64,000 nt of DNA from positions 1 to 64,000 of the forward strand of contig CAMLJM010000001.1 of assembly GCA_946480475.1 (NCBI GenBank), written 5' to 3'. Below, one piece after another: positions 27,891-36,592 of this stretch (its first letter is position 1; every line of letters begins with the position of its first letter). The notes under the pieces are model-generated. The model made no database searches, had not been told where the DNA came from, and saw only the letters and a program-made list of their open reading frames with translations. The position numbers and the translations under genes are program-made. The DNA comes from an uncultured Alphaproteobacteria bacterium (lineage in GTDB: Bacteria > Pseudomonadota > Alphaproteobacteria > Micavibrionales > Micavibrionaceae).

Positions 27891-29057
27891 ATGGCTAAAA
27901 CCCGTAGAATTATTTGCTGTGATGGCACATGGCAGAGTCAGCAATCACCCCATCCAACGAATGTGCGTAAACTTGCCGAGATTATTGCTTCTCAGGATGA
28001 TCATGGCATTCAGCAGATCGTTTATTATGATGATGGTGTGGGTACGAAGAAAGGTGGCTTGGCCACTACAGTTTACAATATGGCCGCCGCTGCCTTTGGC
28101 TGGGGCCTAAATAAGAAAATCCAGGATTCATACAAAAGGCTTTGTGATGATTTTAATGCCGGAGATGAGATATATTTAATAGGTTTCTCGCGTGGTGCTT
28201 ACACCGCTCGCTCTCTTGGCGGGTTGATCCGCAAGTGCGGTCTAACACTCGATGGTAGCCAGGAAGTTCTTGAAAGTGCTTTGGCGCTTTATCGTCGGGA
28301 AGATGCGACTCCGGATACGGAAGATGCTCTGAAGTTTCGTGCCCAACACTCTCCTAATCTCACTGTGAGCGACCAAGATGTTGAGTGGCGTAAACAGAAT
28401 GTACAGGGATTCAACCCGGATGCGGTACATCGACTTAAAATCAAATTCCTGGGTGTGATGGATACGGTAGGGGCCTTGGGTATTCCTGAGGGTGGGAAGC
28501 TGGATTTTTTAAAATTCTGGAACAAAAAATATCGTTTCCACAATACCAATGCCAGCAGCATGTATGAGAATATTACTCATATTGTGGCTCTGAACGAAAC
28601 GCGTACGACATTCCCGCCTACTACCTTCTCAAATATGGGCAAGCTTAATAACGACGCCGGCATGATGAGTGACGATCCACGTGCGCCTTATAAGGAATTG
28701 TGGGCGCCGGGCAATCATGGTTCTGTGGGGGGTGGGGGTGATATACTGGGTCTTTCTAATGCCGCTTTGCTCTTAATAGCTCAGGATATGCAAAAGTTAG
28801 GAGTGGCCTTTAATAAGGCTGCGCTGGCAGAGGCGGAGACGCAGGTTAATGTTCTGGCTGCTCTGGATAATCATTCCGACAAAGGCGTTCTTTCAAAAAT
28901 GGGACAGCTTGTTCTGAGCCATAAAGACAGGAATGGCCCCCAAGAAAGCTGGGAGGTGGCTCCGGCAACCATTGAGCGTTGGAAGAAAGATCAGGCATTC
29001 AGAACGACTACGGTTTTGAATAATGTTTCTGACTGGCTGTATCATAATTACGGCTAA
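27891..29057 (+). CDS. DUF2235 alpha/beta hydrolase (Tle1-like phospholipase family)
   Basis: A 388-residue soluble protein of the DUF2235 family. It begins with the family stretch RRIICCDGTWQ, has VYYDDGVGTKKGG and the nucleophile elbow GFSRGAYTARSLGGLIRKCG (Ser of GFSRG), and the later DTVGALGIP and HIVALNETRTTFPP stretches with possible catalytic Asp and His. Some relatives are type VI secretion phospholipase effectors (Tle1); many others are chromosomal proteins of unknown role. No T6SS or immunity gene is adjacent. A small hairpin (29078-29093) follows and tRNA-Asp comes next. Confidence 0.85.
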   Translation: MAKTRRIICCDGTWQSQQSPHPTNVRKLAEIIASQDDHGIQQIVYYDDGVGTKKGGLATTVYNMAAAAFGWGLNKKIQDSYKRLCDDFNAGDEIYLIGFSRGAYTARSLGGLIRKCGLTLDGSQEVLESALALYRREDATPDTEDALKFRAQHSPNLTVSDQDVEWRKQNVQGFNPDAVHRLKIKFLGVMDTVGALGIPEGGKLDFLKFWNKKYRFHNTNASSMYENITHIVALNETRTTFPPTTFSNMGKLNNDAGMMSDDPRAPYKELWAPGNHGSVGGGGDILGLSNAALLLIAQDMQKLGVAFNKAALAEAETQVNVLAALDNHSDKGVLSKMGQLVLSHKDRNGPQESWEVAPATIERWKKDQAFRTTTVLNNVSDWLYHNYG

Positions 29058-29077
29058 ACCTAGTTTTCCCCCATTTC

Positions 29078-29093
29078 AGGGGTTTGCCCCTTT
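29078..29093 (+). terminator. Possible weak terminator after the DUF2235 gene
   Basis: AGGGG-TTTG-CCCCT with three T (29078-29093). Short but placed right after the gene. Confidence 0.4.
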
Positions 29094-29169
29094 AAAAACG
29101 GGGTTTTACCAGAAAAAAGGTCTTGAAAAGGGGGCTGGACTTCTGTACTGATACCGGGCCGTTTGAATT

Positions 29170-29246
29170 GCGGGCGTAGCTCAGTTGGTTAGAGCGCCTG
29201 CCTGTCACGCAGGAGGTCGCGGGTTCAAGTCCCGTCGCTCGCGCCA
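29170..29246 (+). tRNA. tRNA-Asp (anticodon GTC)
   Basis: A 77-base cloverleaf: acceptor GCGGGCG with CGCTCGC (one G-U), D-arm AGCTCAGTTGGTTAGAGC, anticodon stem CCTGC/GCAGG with loop CTGTCAC (anticodon GTC), T-arm CGGGTTCAAGTCCCG and encoded GCCA end. Confidence 0.96.
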
Positions 29247-29264
29247 TTTAAACGAAGCTTAATG

Positions 29265-29304
29265 AAGGGGTTGGCAGTTATTCTGCTAACCCCCTTTATT
29301 TTTT
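29265..29304 (+). terminator. Terminator after tRNA-Asp
   Basis: A long stem AAGGGGTTGGCAG with CTGCTAACCCCCTT (loop TTATT, one G-U pair), followed by a T-run. Confidence 0.85.
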
Positions 29305-29327
29305 GCGGTTCTGGGGTTGTTGCGGCA

Positions 29328-29361
29328 AATAAGTAGCGCATAGGTATAGCCTATACTTATT
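29328..29361. repeat. Inverted repeat upstream of the degenerate GGDEF-EAL gene
   Basis: Outer arms AATAAGT (29328-29334) and ACTTATT (29355-29361) plus inner arms ATAGG (29340-29344) and CCTAT (29350-29354), with a bulge AGCGC. Reads as an operator or a hairpin in the leader of the next gene; no function is known. The rest of the 240-base gap holds only the tRNA terminator. Confidence 0.4.
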
Positions 29362-29486
29362 CACCGCTTTACCTCGTTTTTTAAAGGTACTTTGCTACCA
29401 GACTTAATTTGCTCTTTAGAAATGATTCAAAGGCCCATCCTACAATCAATGGTAGCAGGGCTGATAAGAATATGAGGAAGAGCAAA

Positions 29487-30857
29487 ATGCTGAATATCAA
29501 TAGCTTCAAGAACTGGCGTCCAGAATGGTGGAGCGCCCATAAAGGCCAGGAGATTTTACCGGAGAGGGAATCGTCGCATACTGACCAGGCGTGCAGGAAA
29601 TTACTGCAGGCAAAGACAATGGTGATGGCGTGCAGACTGCAATTGCTGGGTTCTGAAGAATTCATGAAATGTACGGGCCAGCGTGGGCAGATTGTTCCGG
29701 TTGTCTTGCATGAAGTCTGTAGGCGCACCATTCAGAAATTTCTTCTGGAAGGTGATATTTCTGTGTGTCACGAGGAGAGCTATATCCTGCTATTCCCCGG
29801 CCTGTCTTTGCATGAAGCTGAAATTCGCGGCATGTTGATTGCTGAAGAAATTAAATGCCAGCTTATTGAATACGACAAATTTGAAAATATCGAGATATTC
29901 AATCAAATATCTAATGTAGATGCGCGTAGTATGCCCATGGATGTTCTGCCGTTTCCTGATTACGTGCATTACGCCTTTGAACGATCATTGTCGCAAAAGC
30001 CACAGGATTTCATATTTGTTGAGTCAGATAAAGATAGTGTCGTCGATGAAGACGCTCTAGAGGCCGATATATTCGTGAGCTGTGATGATATTGAAGTTCA
30101 GTATCTGCCTGTATGGGATCAGTATAAGGGCCGGCTTATTTCTTACATGTGCCTGGCTGTTGATCCCCAGTATATGGGCAATCATCCTTTTATAGGGCAT
30201 CAGAAGGCATGCCAGGCTGCAGGGTTGCCTGTAGTTACTGATGTGGCATTGCTCAGAAAGGTTGTGAGCTGGATGGATGACCATCCGGATCAATTGGGTG
30301 GGTTCGGTTTGATATGTCCTGTTCATTACGAAACTTTGGCCGCCCCTGAAACACAGGCTGATTACTATCGCGCCTGTCAGGCTATAGGAGAACATCTTAA
30401 GCCCTATATATTGTTTATGGTTCTAGGGGTGCCAAATATCTCCTGGCTGGATCTGGTGCAGACTGTTTCGCCTTTGAAATCTTATGGCCGGGTTCTTTGT
30501 GCCGAGATCGATTTGAACGATCAGCCCGATTATGAATTTTTAAGGCTTGCAGGGTTTGATCATGCAGGTGTTGTTCTGGAAACATCTGCCACGGAAGGCC
30601 GGATGAGAAAAACAGTGGCAGATATACGCCATTTCGTAACAAAGGCGCGTAAAAGCCTGATCCACAAAACTTTTGTTCTGGGGGTTAATGACCCTGTTAC
30701 GGCTACGCATTTAGCCCAGACAGGAGTTCGTTTCATGGTTGGCAGTGCTGTCCATGAGGGATTGCAGGCGCCGCAGGCACAGGTGGATTTTTATAAAAAC
30801 CCCTCATTCCGCAGCTGGCAGGAGACTGCGTGGAAACGCCGTATATTTGCAAAATAA
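29487..30857 (+). CDS. Degenerate GGDEF-EAL domain protein
   Basis: A 456-residue cytoplasmic protein. Residues about 70-130 follow the GGDEF-domain pattern (EVCRRTIQKFLLEGDISV, then HEES at 95-98 in place of GGDEF, YILLFPGLSLHEAEIRGMLI). Residues about 200-450 follow the EAL-domain pattern: IEVQYLPVWDQYKGRLISYM with no EAL tripeptide, then EIDLNDQPDYEF and LGVNDPVTATHLAQTGVRFM like the AEGVET region. Both active sites are lost, so I infer a non-catalytic c-di-GMP reader or scaffold. ATG at 29487 has AGGAAGAG five bases upstream; earlier in-frame starts lack this. It is the gene just before nuoA, 133 bases away, but separate. Confidence 0.6.
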   Translation: MLNINSFKNWRPEWWSAHKGQEILPERESSHTDQACRKLLQAKTMVMACRLQLLGSEEFMKCTGQRGQIVPVVLHEVCRRTIQKFLLEGDISVCHEESYILLFPGLSLHEAEIRGMLIAEEIKCQLIEYDKFENIEIFNQISNVDARSMPMDVLPFPDYVHYAFERSLSQKPQDFIFVESDKDSVVDEDALEADIFVSCDDIEVQYLPVWDQYKGRLISYMCLAVDPQYMGNHPFIGHQKACQAAGLPVVTDVALLRKVVSWMDDHPDQLGGFGLICPVHYETLAAPETQADYYRACQAIGEHLKPYILFMVLGVPNISWLDLVQTVSPLKSYGRVLCAEIDLNDQPDYEFLRLAGFDHAGVVLETSATEGRMRKTVADIRHFVTKARKSLIHKTFVLGVNDPVTATHLAQTGVRFMVGSAVHEGLQAPQAQVDFYKNPSFRSWQETAWKRRIFAK

Positions 30858-30873
30858 AGACTCTGTCTATAAT
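30846..30873 (+). promoter_or_regulatory. Possible promoter of the nuo cluster
   Basis: TTTGCA (30846-30851) and TATAAT (30868-30873), 16 bases apart, overlapping the end of the preceding gene. A second TATAAT lies 15 bases later, and which is used is unclear. Confidence 0.4.
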
Positions 30874-30931
30874 TGTCATATTATAATTAAAAACCAAGTT
30901 TATTAAGCTGCCAAAGGCCTTTAAAACAGGG

Positions 30932-30989
30932 GGAATATGTTGTATTCCTAGGGCGTTATAACGCATTACCTGCTTTGAGAAGTCTTCTC
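30932..30989. promoter_or_regulatory. Three palindromes before nuoA
   Basis: GGAATA-N5-TATTCC (30932-30948), GCGTTATAACGC (30953-30964) and GAGAAG-T-CTTCTC (30977-30989) follow each other; the last covers the place of the nuoA ribosome binding site. They look like operators or an RNA fold controlling nuoA translation; regulator unknown. Confidence 0.45.
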
Positions 30990-30990
30990 C

Positions 30991-31362
30991 ATGGCCCCAA
31001 CCGAGTTCCTGACGAATTATTTCCCGATCCTGCTGTTTGTAGGCATAGCCCTGGGCTTTGGCCTTATTCTGGTTGTTACCTCACTGCTGATCAGTTGGCG
31101 TCGCCCGGATGCCAACAAGCTGGCGGCCTATGAATGTGGCTTCGATGCATTTGATGATGCGCGCAGTAAGTTCGATGTGCGGTTCTATCTGGTTGCTATC
31201 CTGTTTATTATTTTCGATCTCGAGATTGCTTTCCTGTTCCCGTGGGCGGTGTCATTGGGCGATATCGGTTTGTTTGGTTTCTGGTCAATGGTGTCTTTCC
31301 TCGGCATCCTGACTATCGGTTTTATCTACGAATGGAAGAAGGGCGCTCTCGACTGGGAGTAG
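30991..31362 (+). CDS. nuoA: NADH-quinone oxidoreductase subunit A
   Basis: Small membrane-arm subunit of complex I (proton-pumping NADH:quinone oxidoreductase) near the quinone site. The 123 residues have three membrane spans and the conserved loop [23 protein letters not shown] with the Cys that is diagnostic of NuoA, then [12 protein letters not shown]. First gene of the cluster; nuoB starts nine bases after its stop. Confidence 0.96.
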   Translation: MAPTEFLTNYFPILLFVGIALGFGLILVVTSLLISWRRPDANKLAAYECGFDAFDDARSKFDVRFYLVAILFIIFDLEIAFLFPWAVSLGDIGLFGFWSMVSFLGILTIGFIYEWKKGALDWE

Positions 31363-31371
31363 CATTAATTC

Positions 31372-31944
31372 ATGTCACATGAGCGTAAAGTCATTGCGGC
31401 GCCTGCCACCGCCCTTACTGATCTGCCGATGCCCCCGGCAGCGACACAGGATGTTGTGCCAGCGGCCATTTCAAAGCACCTGAATGAAAAGGGTTATTTG
31501 CTGACAGGTGCGGACGCTTTGTTTGACTGGGCGCGTACCGGTTCTATCTGGCCGATGACATTCGGTCTGGCTTGCTGTGCGGTGGAAATGATCCATTCCT
31601 ACATGAGCCGTTACGACCTTGATCGCTTTGGCATCATTCCGCGTCCATCGCCACGTCAGTCTGACGTGATGATTGTGGCAGGTACGCTGACCAATAAAAT
31701 GGCGCCAGCATTGCGCCGTGTGTACGACCAGATGCCGGAACCCCGTTGGGTGATATCGATGGGTTCCTGCGCGAATGGCGGTGGTTACTATCACTATTCA
31801 TACTCTGTGGTGCGCGGTTGCGACCGTATTGTGCCGGTTGATATTTATGTGCCAGGTTGCCCGCCGACGGCCGAGGCCCTGGTTTATGGTCTGCTCCAAC
31901 TGCAGAAGAAAATTCAGCGTGAAGATACAAGGATTGCGCGTTAA
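31372..31944 (+). CDS. nuoB: NADH-quinone oxidoreductase subunit B
   Basis: Hydrophilic subunit that carries the terminal Fe-S cluster N2, which passes electrons to quinone. The 190 residues hold the tandem Cys pair in [13 protein letters not shown] and the two further ligands in [24 protein letters not shown] and VYVPGCPP, complete for cluster N2. The N-terminal extension of about 40 residues is non-conserved. It ends two bases before nuoC. Confidence 0.97.
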   Translation: MSHERKVIAAPATALTDLPMPPAATQDVVPAAISKHLNEKGYLLTGADALFDWARTGSIWPMTFGLACCAVEMIHSYMSRYDLDRFGIIPRPSPRQSDVMIVAGTLTNKMAPALRRVYDQMPEPRWVISMGSCANGGGYYHYSYSVVRGCDRIVPVDIYVPGCPPTAEALVYGLLQLQKKIQREDTRIAR

Positions 31945-31946
31945 CT

Positions 31947-32612
31947 ATGTCTGATGAATCACTAAAAGATCTGGCGGAGCATGTCGAGGAGCACCTCGAA
32001 GGTTCTATTGTTCGTTACGAAGTGCTGAAGGGCGAACTGATCCTTCATGCCAAGCGTGATGCCATTACTGACGTGCTGCAGTTCCTGCGCGATGATCGTG
32101 AATGCGCATTCAAAGTTTTAATTGATGTTTGCGGTGTTGATTACCCTGAGAAGGCTGAGCGTTTTGAAGTTGTTTATCAGCTTTTGTCTTTGACGCAGAA
32201 TAATCGCGTGCGCGTTAAGGTTACAACAGATGAAAACACGCCTGTGCCGTCTGTTGTTTCTCTATTCTCATCGGCCAACTGGTTCGAACGCGAAACATGG
32301 GACATGTATGGCGTTTATTTCAGTGGTCACCCTGATTTGCGCCGTATCCTGACAGATTACGGTTTTGAAGGCCATCCACTGCGCAAGGATTTCCCCCTTA
32401 CGGGTTACGTAGAAGTTCGCTGGGATGATGAACTGAAGCGCGTTGTTTATGAGCCTGTAAAACTGCAGCAGGATTTCCGCACATTTGATTTCCTGTCGCC
32501 ATGGGAAGGCATGACCGATGTCCAGCTGCCTGGCGATGAAAAGGCCACCAAACCTGCCCGCGGCTGGATCGACACACGTGTAAAAACTGGGGCTGAGAAG
32601 AAAGCATCATGA
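31947..32612 (+). CDS. nuoC: NADH-quinone oxidoreductase subunit C
   Basis: Peripheral-arm subunit next to NuoD. The 221-residue protein carries the NuoC signature [22 protein letters not shown] and the end of the fold [19 protein letters not shown]. Stop overlaps the nuoD ATG by four bases (ATGA), indicating coupled translation. Not fused to nuoD as it is in E. coli. Confidence 0.97.
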   Translation: MSDESLKDLAEHVEEHLEGSIVRYEVLKGELILHAKRDAITDVLQFLRDDRECAFKVLIDVCGVDYPEKAERFEVVYQLLSLTQNNRVRVKVTTDENTPVPSVVSLFSSANWFERETWDMYGVYFSGHPDLRRILTDYGFEGHPLRKDFPLTGYVEVRWDDELKRVVYEPVKLQQDFRTFDFLSPWEGMTDVQLPGDEKATKPARGWIDTRVKTGAEKKAS

Positions 32613-33832
32613 GCAACAATATCGCTGACGATCTGAATGCTATCGATATTGGTAATGAAACCCATATCAAGCCGTACACCATGAACTTTGGCCCGCAACA
32701 CCCGGCGGCACACGGTGTGCTGCGTCTGGTGCTGGAGCTGGATGGCGAAGTGGTTGATCGCGCCGATCCGCATATCGGTTTGCTACACCGCGGTACCGAA
32801 AAACTGATCGAATACAAAACATATCAGCAAGCTACGCCATATTTTGACCGCCTTGATTACGTCGCGCCGATGAATCAGGAGCATGCGTTTGCATTGGCAG
32901 TTGAAAAATTACTGGGCATTAAGGCACCGCCACGCGCTCAATATATCCGTGTTCTTTTCTCGGAAATGACGCGTGTGCTGAATCACTTGCTGAACATCAC
33001 GACATTTGCTCTCGATGTCGGTGCGATTACCCCGGCATTGTGGGGCTTTGAAGAGCGCGAGAAGGGCATGGAATTCTATGACCGTGTTTGCGGTGCGCGT
33101 CTTCATGCGAACTATTTCCGCCCGGGCGGGGTGCGCTATGACATGCCGACGGGTCTTGCCGAAGATATGTATGAATGGGCGATGAAATCCGTTCCGCCGG
33201 TTATCAGCGATCTGGAAGAGTTGCTGACGGAAAATCGTATTTTCAAGCAGCGTACGGTTGATATTGGTACGGTGACGGCTGATGAGGCGATGGACTGGGG
33301 CTTCAGCGGTCCTATGGTGCGTGCTTCCGGCCTTGCCTGGGATCTGCGTAAATCGCAGCCTTATGAAGTTTACGACCAGATGGATTTCGACATTCCGGTC
33401 GGCAAAACAGGTGACTGCTATGCGCGTTATCTCGTGCGTATGGAAGAGATGCGCCAGTCGCTGAAGATCATGAAACAGGCGATTGAGAAAATGCCAACAG
33501 GCCCTGTGATGGTGGATGACTATAAGATCGCGCCACCGCCACGCGCCGAGATGAAGCGTTCGATGGAGGCGCTCATCCACCATTTCAAACTTTATACTGA
33601 AGGCTATCACGTTCCGGCGGGTGAAACTTATGCCGCTGTGGAGGCGCCTAAGGGTGAGTTCGGCGTATACCTGGTTTCTGATGGTACAAATAAAGCGCAC
33701 CGTTGTCGCATTCGTGCCCCAGGCTTTGCTCACTTGGCAGCACTGGATTTCCAGTCACGGGGCCACTTGCTGGCGGATACAGTCTCGATCATTGGTTCCA
33801 TGGATATCGTATTCGGGGAGATTGATCGCTGA
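32609..33832 (+). CDS. nuoD: NADH-quinone oxidoreductase subunit D
   Basis: 49-kDa-type subunit that with NuoB forms the quinone-binding cavity. The 407-residue protein contains [19 protein letters not shown], the [18 protein letters not shown] and [21 protein letters not shown] helices and the C-terminal DIVFGEIDR. Full length. The last A of its TGA is the first base of the next ATG (TGATG). Confidence 0.98.
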   Translation: MSNNIADDLNAIDIGNETHIKPYTMNFGPQHPAAHGVLRLVLELDGEVVDRADPHIGLLHRGTEKLIEYKTYQQATPYFDRLDYVAPMNQEHAFALAVEKLLGIKAPPRAQYIRVLFSEMTRVLNHLLNITTFALDVGAITPALWGFEEREKGMEFYDRVCGARLHANYFRPGGVRYDMPTGLAEDMYEWAMKSVPPVISDLEELLTENRIFKQRTVDIGTVTADEAMDWGFSGPMVRASGLAWDLRKSQPYEVYDQMDFDIPVGKTGDCYARYLVRMEEMRQSLKIMKQAIEKMPTGPVMVDDYKIAPPPRAEMKRSMEALIHHFKLYTEGYHVPAGETYAAVEAPKGEFGVYLVSDGTNKAHRCRIRAPGFAHLAALDFQSRGHLLADTVSIIGSMDIVFGEIDR

Positions 33833-34194
33833 TGTTTCGTGCGCTTTTCCTTTCAGTTTTTGTTGTATTGGGGGCAATGCCTGCGCGGGCCGCTGATCTT
33901 ACGAATATGAACTGCGAGCAGAATGAAGTCGTGACATTGCGTTTCAATTCCGATCGTGCGCAGAAGAGCAATGAGCCTGCGATTATTCGCTTTGAAAGCA
34001 ATAAGATGTATGCGAAAGATGCGAACGGGCAGGAGCATGAGTATCCGGTCCAGTTTATTTCCGGCCCACGCTATGAGGCTGAAAACTGGACTATGATTTT
34101 TAATCCTGATCTGACCAGTGCCGATGTAGCGCTTGTAACGATGACGGATGTGCAGACCATGAAATGGCGCTGCGAGAAAGAACAACAGCAGTAA
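33832..34194 (+). CDS. Small exported protein inserted between nuoD and nuoE
   Basis: A 120-residue protein with a signal peptide ending ARA-A and a small beta-rich domain with two cysteines (NMNC near residue 26 and KWRC near the C-terminus), so a disulphide-bonded periplasmic protein is likely. No family recognised. It overlaps nuoD by one base and lies ten bases before nuoE, so it is translated with complex I subunits; whether it serves complex I is unknown. Confidence 0.65.
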   Translation: MFRALFLSVFVVLGAMPARAADLTNMNCEQNEVVTLRFNSDRAQKSNEPAIIRFESNKMYAKDANGQEHEYPVQFISGPRYEAENWTMIFNPDLTSADVALVTMTDVQTMKWRCEKEQQQ

Positions 34195-34204
34195 CGGACT
34201 TACT

Positions 34205-34846
34205 ATGAAGAAGATTATTGACCTGAACGCCCCTTACCAACCGGCTTCCTTTGTATTTCGTAATGCAGATGCTGTCAGGGATATTTTAGGGCGCTATCCT
34301 GAAGGTCGTGAACGCAGCGCTATCATGCCGCTTCTTGATCTGGCGCAGCGTCAGGTCGCGGAAGATGGCTTAAATGCAAATCCCCCTTATGGGGGCTGGA
34401 TCCCCCGCGCCGCGATGGATGAGATTGCCCGTATTGTGGGTGAGCCACCTATAAAAGTTTACGAAGTCGCGACATTCTATTCGATGTATAATATTGAGCC
34501 TGTCGGTAAATATCTGGTGCAGATGTGCACAACGACGCCCTGTATGCTATGTGGTTCTGATGATATTGTGAAAGCCTGTCATGATCGTTTGGGTATTCAT
34601 GCCGGGGAAACCACAGCAGATGGCAAGTTCTCGCTTGTTGAAGTTGAGTGCCTGGGGGCGTGTGTGAATGCGCCTATGGTGCAAATTAACGATGACTTTT
34701 ATGAGGATCTTACACCTCAACGCATGACAGAAATCCTTGATTTGCTGGCGAATGATCAGCAAGTTCCAGTGGGTTCCCAAAATGGCCGTTTGAACTCACA
34801 AGCGCTTGGTGGCGGTACCACCCTTAAAACAGCCAAGTCGGGCTAA
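34205..34846 (+). CDS. nuoE: NADH-quinone oxidoreductase subunit E
   Basis: Carries the 2Fe-2S cluster N1a. The 213 residues show the four ligands: CTTTPC in VQMCTTTPCMLCGS and VECLGAC, plus the conserved KVYEVATFYSMYNIEPVGKY region. The N-terminal part matches the thioredoxin-like 24-kDa subunit. The last 20 residues are not conserved. Unlike in other alphaproteobacteria, nuoF does not follow directly. Confidence 0.97.
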   Translation: MKKIIDLNAPYQPASFVFRNADAVRDILGRYPEGRERSAIMPLLDLAQRQVAEDGLNANPPYGGWIPRAAMDEIARIVGEPPIKVYEVATFYSMYNIEPVGKYLVQMCTTTPCMLCGSDDIVKACHDRLGIHAGETTADGKFSLVEVECLGACVNAPMVQINDDFYEDLTPQRMTEILDLLANDQQVPVGSQNGRLNSQALGGGTTLKTAKSG

Positions 34847-34876
34847 AAAAGTCTGATAATTGCTCTTAAGGTATTG

Positions 34877-34913
34877 TTGTGGCTTGATTTGCCACAAACG
34901 CTATCCCTATAAT
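34877..34913 (+). promoter_or_regulatory. Promoter with operator-like palindrome before the symporter gene
   Basis: TTGATT (34884-34889) and TATAAT (34908-34913), 18 bases apart. The palindrome TTGTGGC-N7-GCCACAA (34877-34897) covers the -35 box, the usual place for a repressor or activator site. Start codon is about 44 bases downstream. Confidence 0.6.
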
Positions 34914-34956
34914 TTTTTTGATATTGATTCACCATATACAGGGGTTGGGATTCGTC

Positions 34957-36465
34957 ATGGGCATGTTGTTCTGGTTCGTGATTGCGTACTGGGTTGTTTC
35001 TGTGGCTATCGGTCTTTGGGCCGGAAGCAAGGTTCATAATACAAGGGACTTTGCGATCGCAGGCCGCCACCTGCCATTTTATATGGTTGTCGCTACTGTA
35101 TTTGCGACCTGGTTTGGTTCCGAAGCTGTCCTCGGTATTCCTGCGACTTTCCTGGAAGAGGGATTGGGCGGTATTGTCGCCGATCCGTTTGGCGCCTCCC
35201 TCTGCTTGATCCTGTTCGGTTTATTCCTCGCCGGACCCCTTTACAAAATGAATCTGCTGACTATCGGTGACTTTTATAAGAAGCGTTATGGCCGCACAGC
35301 CGAGGTGATGACGACACTGGCGATTGTTATTTCCTATCTCGGTTGGGTGGGCGCCCAGATTACGGCGCTTGGCCTTGTGTTCAATATTGTTTCCGGCGGC
35401 GCCATTTCACAGGAAATGGGTATGTGGATTGGTTCTCTGACCATCCTGATTTACACTTTCTTTGGCGGTATGTGGGCCGTTGCTATTACGGACTTGCTGC
35501 AAATGGTCATCATCGTACTGGGTATGATTTATATCAGTGGTGAGGTTGCCAGCATTGTCCCGGGCGGTGTTGCTGGCGTTATTGATCACGCTGCTGCTGC
35601 CGGTAAGTTCAGTAACTTCTGGCCGAGCATGGATATTGTCGGGATCATTGGCTTTGCTGCCGCGCTTTGCACCATGATGTTTGGCTCGATGCCGCAACAG
35701 GACGTTTTCCAACGCGCGCAATCAGCGCAGACTTTGCAATACGCTAAATGGGGTTCTGTGTTAGGTGGTTGCCTCTATTTCCTGTTTGCATTCATCCCTG
35801 TATTCCTGGCTTATTCAGCCTTGCTGATTGTGCCGGATATGGTGGCGCAGAATATGGGTGAGAACGGCGATCCGCAGATGATCCTGCCGACGCTTATTCT
35901 TGAGAAGGCCCCGCTGATTGCGCAGATCATTTTCTTTGGTGCGTTGCTGTCAGCGATCAAGTCGTGCGCTTCGGCGACATTGCTGGCGCCGTCCGTAACG
36001 TTCACTGAGAATATCCTGCGTCCTTTGCGTCCCGGCATTTCTGACCAGCAATTGCTGAAAGCGATGCGTTGGGTAACGGTTATCTTCACCTTGCTGGTAA
36101 CGCTGTACGCCCTGAACTCGGATGCCAGCATCTTTGAAATGGTGGAGAATGCATATCAGGTTACATTGGCAACGGCGTTCATTCCGCTGGTGTTTGGTAT
36201 CTTCTGGCGTCGTGCAACGAACCAGGGTGCTCTGGCTGCGATCTTTTGCGGTTTGATCGTTTGGTTGGGTTCCCTGATTTTTGGACCCGAAGATGCAACA
36301 TTACCGCCTCAATTCGCAGGGCTGTTGGCCAGCTTCGGCGGCATGATGGTGGGTTCTTTGATGCCGCAATTCGTTAAGTATGATCCTACAGTGTTTGATC
36401 GCCTGAATAGAGGCGAAATGGCCGAGGTTATTCCCACAACCGAACAGACATCTGCTGCTGAATAA
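34957..36465 (+). CDS. Sodium:solute symporter (SSS family) inserted in the nuo cluster
   Basis: A 502-residue, roughly 13-span membrane protein of the SSS/SLC5 family that moves a solute with Na+ into the cell. The IAGRHLPFYMVVATVFATWFG stretch, the MNLLTIGDFYKKRYGR loop and FGSMPQQDVFQRAQSA are family hallmarks (proline, pantothenate and choline transporters share them); the substrate is not readable. ATG at 34957 follows GGGGTTGGGA, while a longer TTG start adds 13 residues. It has its own promoter with an overlapping palindrome, and a strong terminator behind it, so it is a self-contained unit between nuoE and nuoF. Possible link to Na+/energy coupling is speculation. Confidence 0.85.
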   Translation: MGMLFWFVIAYWVVSVAIGLWAGSKVHNTRDFAIAGRHLPFYMVVATVFATWFGSEAVLGIPATFLEEGLGGIVADPFGASLCLILFGLFLAGPLYKMNLLTIGDFYKKRYGRTAEVMTTLAIVISYLGWVGAQITALGLVFNIVSGGAISQEMGMWIGSLTILIYTFFGGMWAVAITDLLQMVIIVLGMIYISGEVASIVPGGVAGVIDHAAAAGKFSNFWPSMDIVGIIGFAAALCTMMFGSMPQQDVFQRAQSAQTLQYAKWGSVLGGCLYFLFAFIPVFLAYSALLIVPDMVAQNMGENGDPQMILPTLILEKAPLIAQIIFFGALLSAIKSCASATLLAPSVTFTENILRPLRPGISDQQLLKAMRWVTVIFTLLVTLYALNSDASIFEMVENAYQVTLATAFIPLVFGIFWRRATNQGALAAIFCGLIVWLGSLIFGPEDATLPPQFAGLLASFGGMMVGSLMPQFVKYDPTVFDRLNRGEMAEVIPTTEQTSAAE

Positions 36466-36476
36466 TCCTTCTAAAC

Positions 36477-36502
36477 AAATCGCCCCTTCGGGGGCGATTT
36501 TT
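36477..36502 (+). terminator. Terminator after the symporter gene, inside the nuo cluster
   Basis: Ten-base arms AAATCGCCCC and GGGGCGATTT with a TTCG tetraloop, followed by TT and a T-rich run. Transcription from upstream should largely end here, so nuoF needs its own promoter. Confidence 0.9.
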
Positions 36503-36557
36503 GCTTTTGAGCCAATAGATTTCATATACGATTCCTATGTTCAGACTGAGCCGAAAC

Positions 36558-36592
36558 ATTATTATGCAATTGTTACCATAATAATTTATGGT
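36558..36592. promoter_or_regulatory. Overlapping palindromes upstream of nuoF
   Basis: ATTATTATG (36558-36566) pairs with CATAATAAT (36577-36585), nine-base perfect arms ten bases apart; and ACCATAA-TAAT-TTATGGT (36575-36592) is a perfect palindrome that overlaps it. The two arrangements exclude each other, like competing operator sites or a switch. No clear -35/-10 pair is seen nearby, although TTGACT (36618) lies downstream. Confidence 0.45.

Noticed and set aside
32909..33733. 274-codon minus-strand frame opposite nuoD
   Set aside because: nuoD is certain; the antisense product has no domain features.
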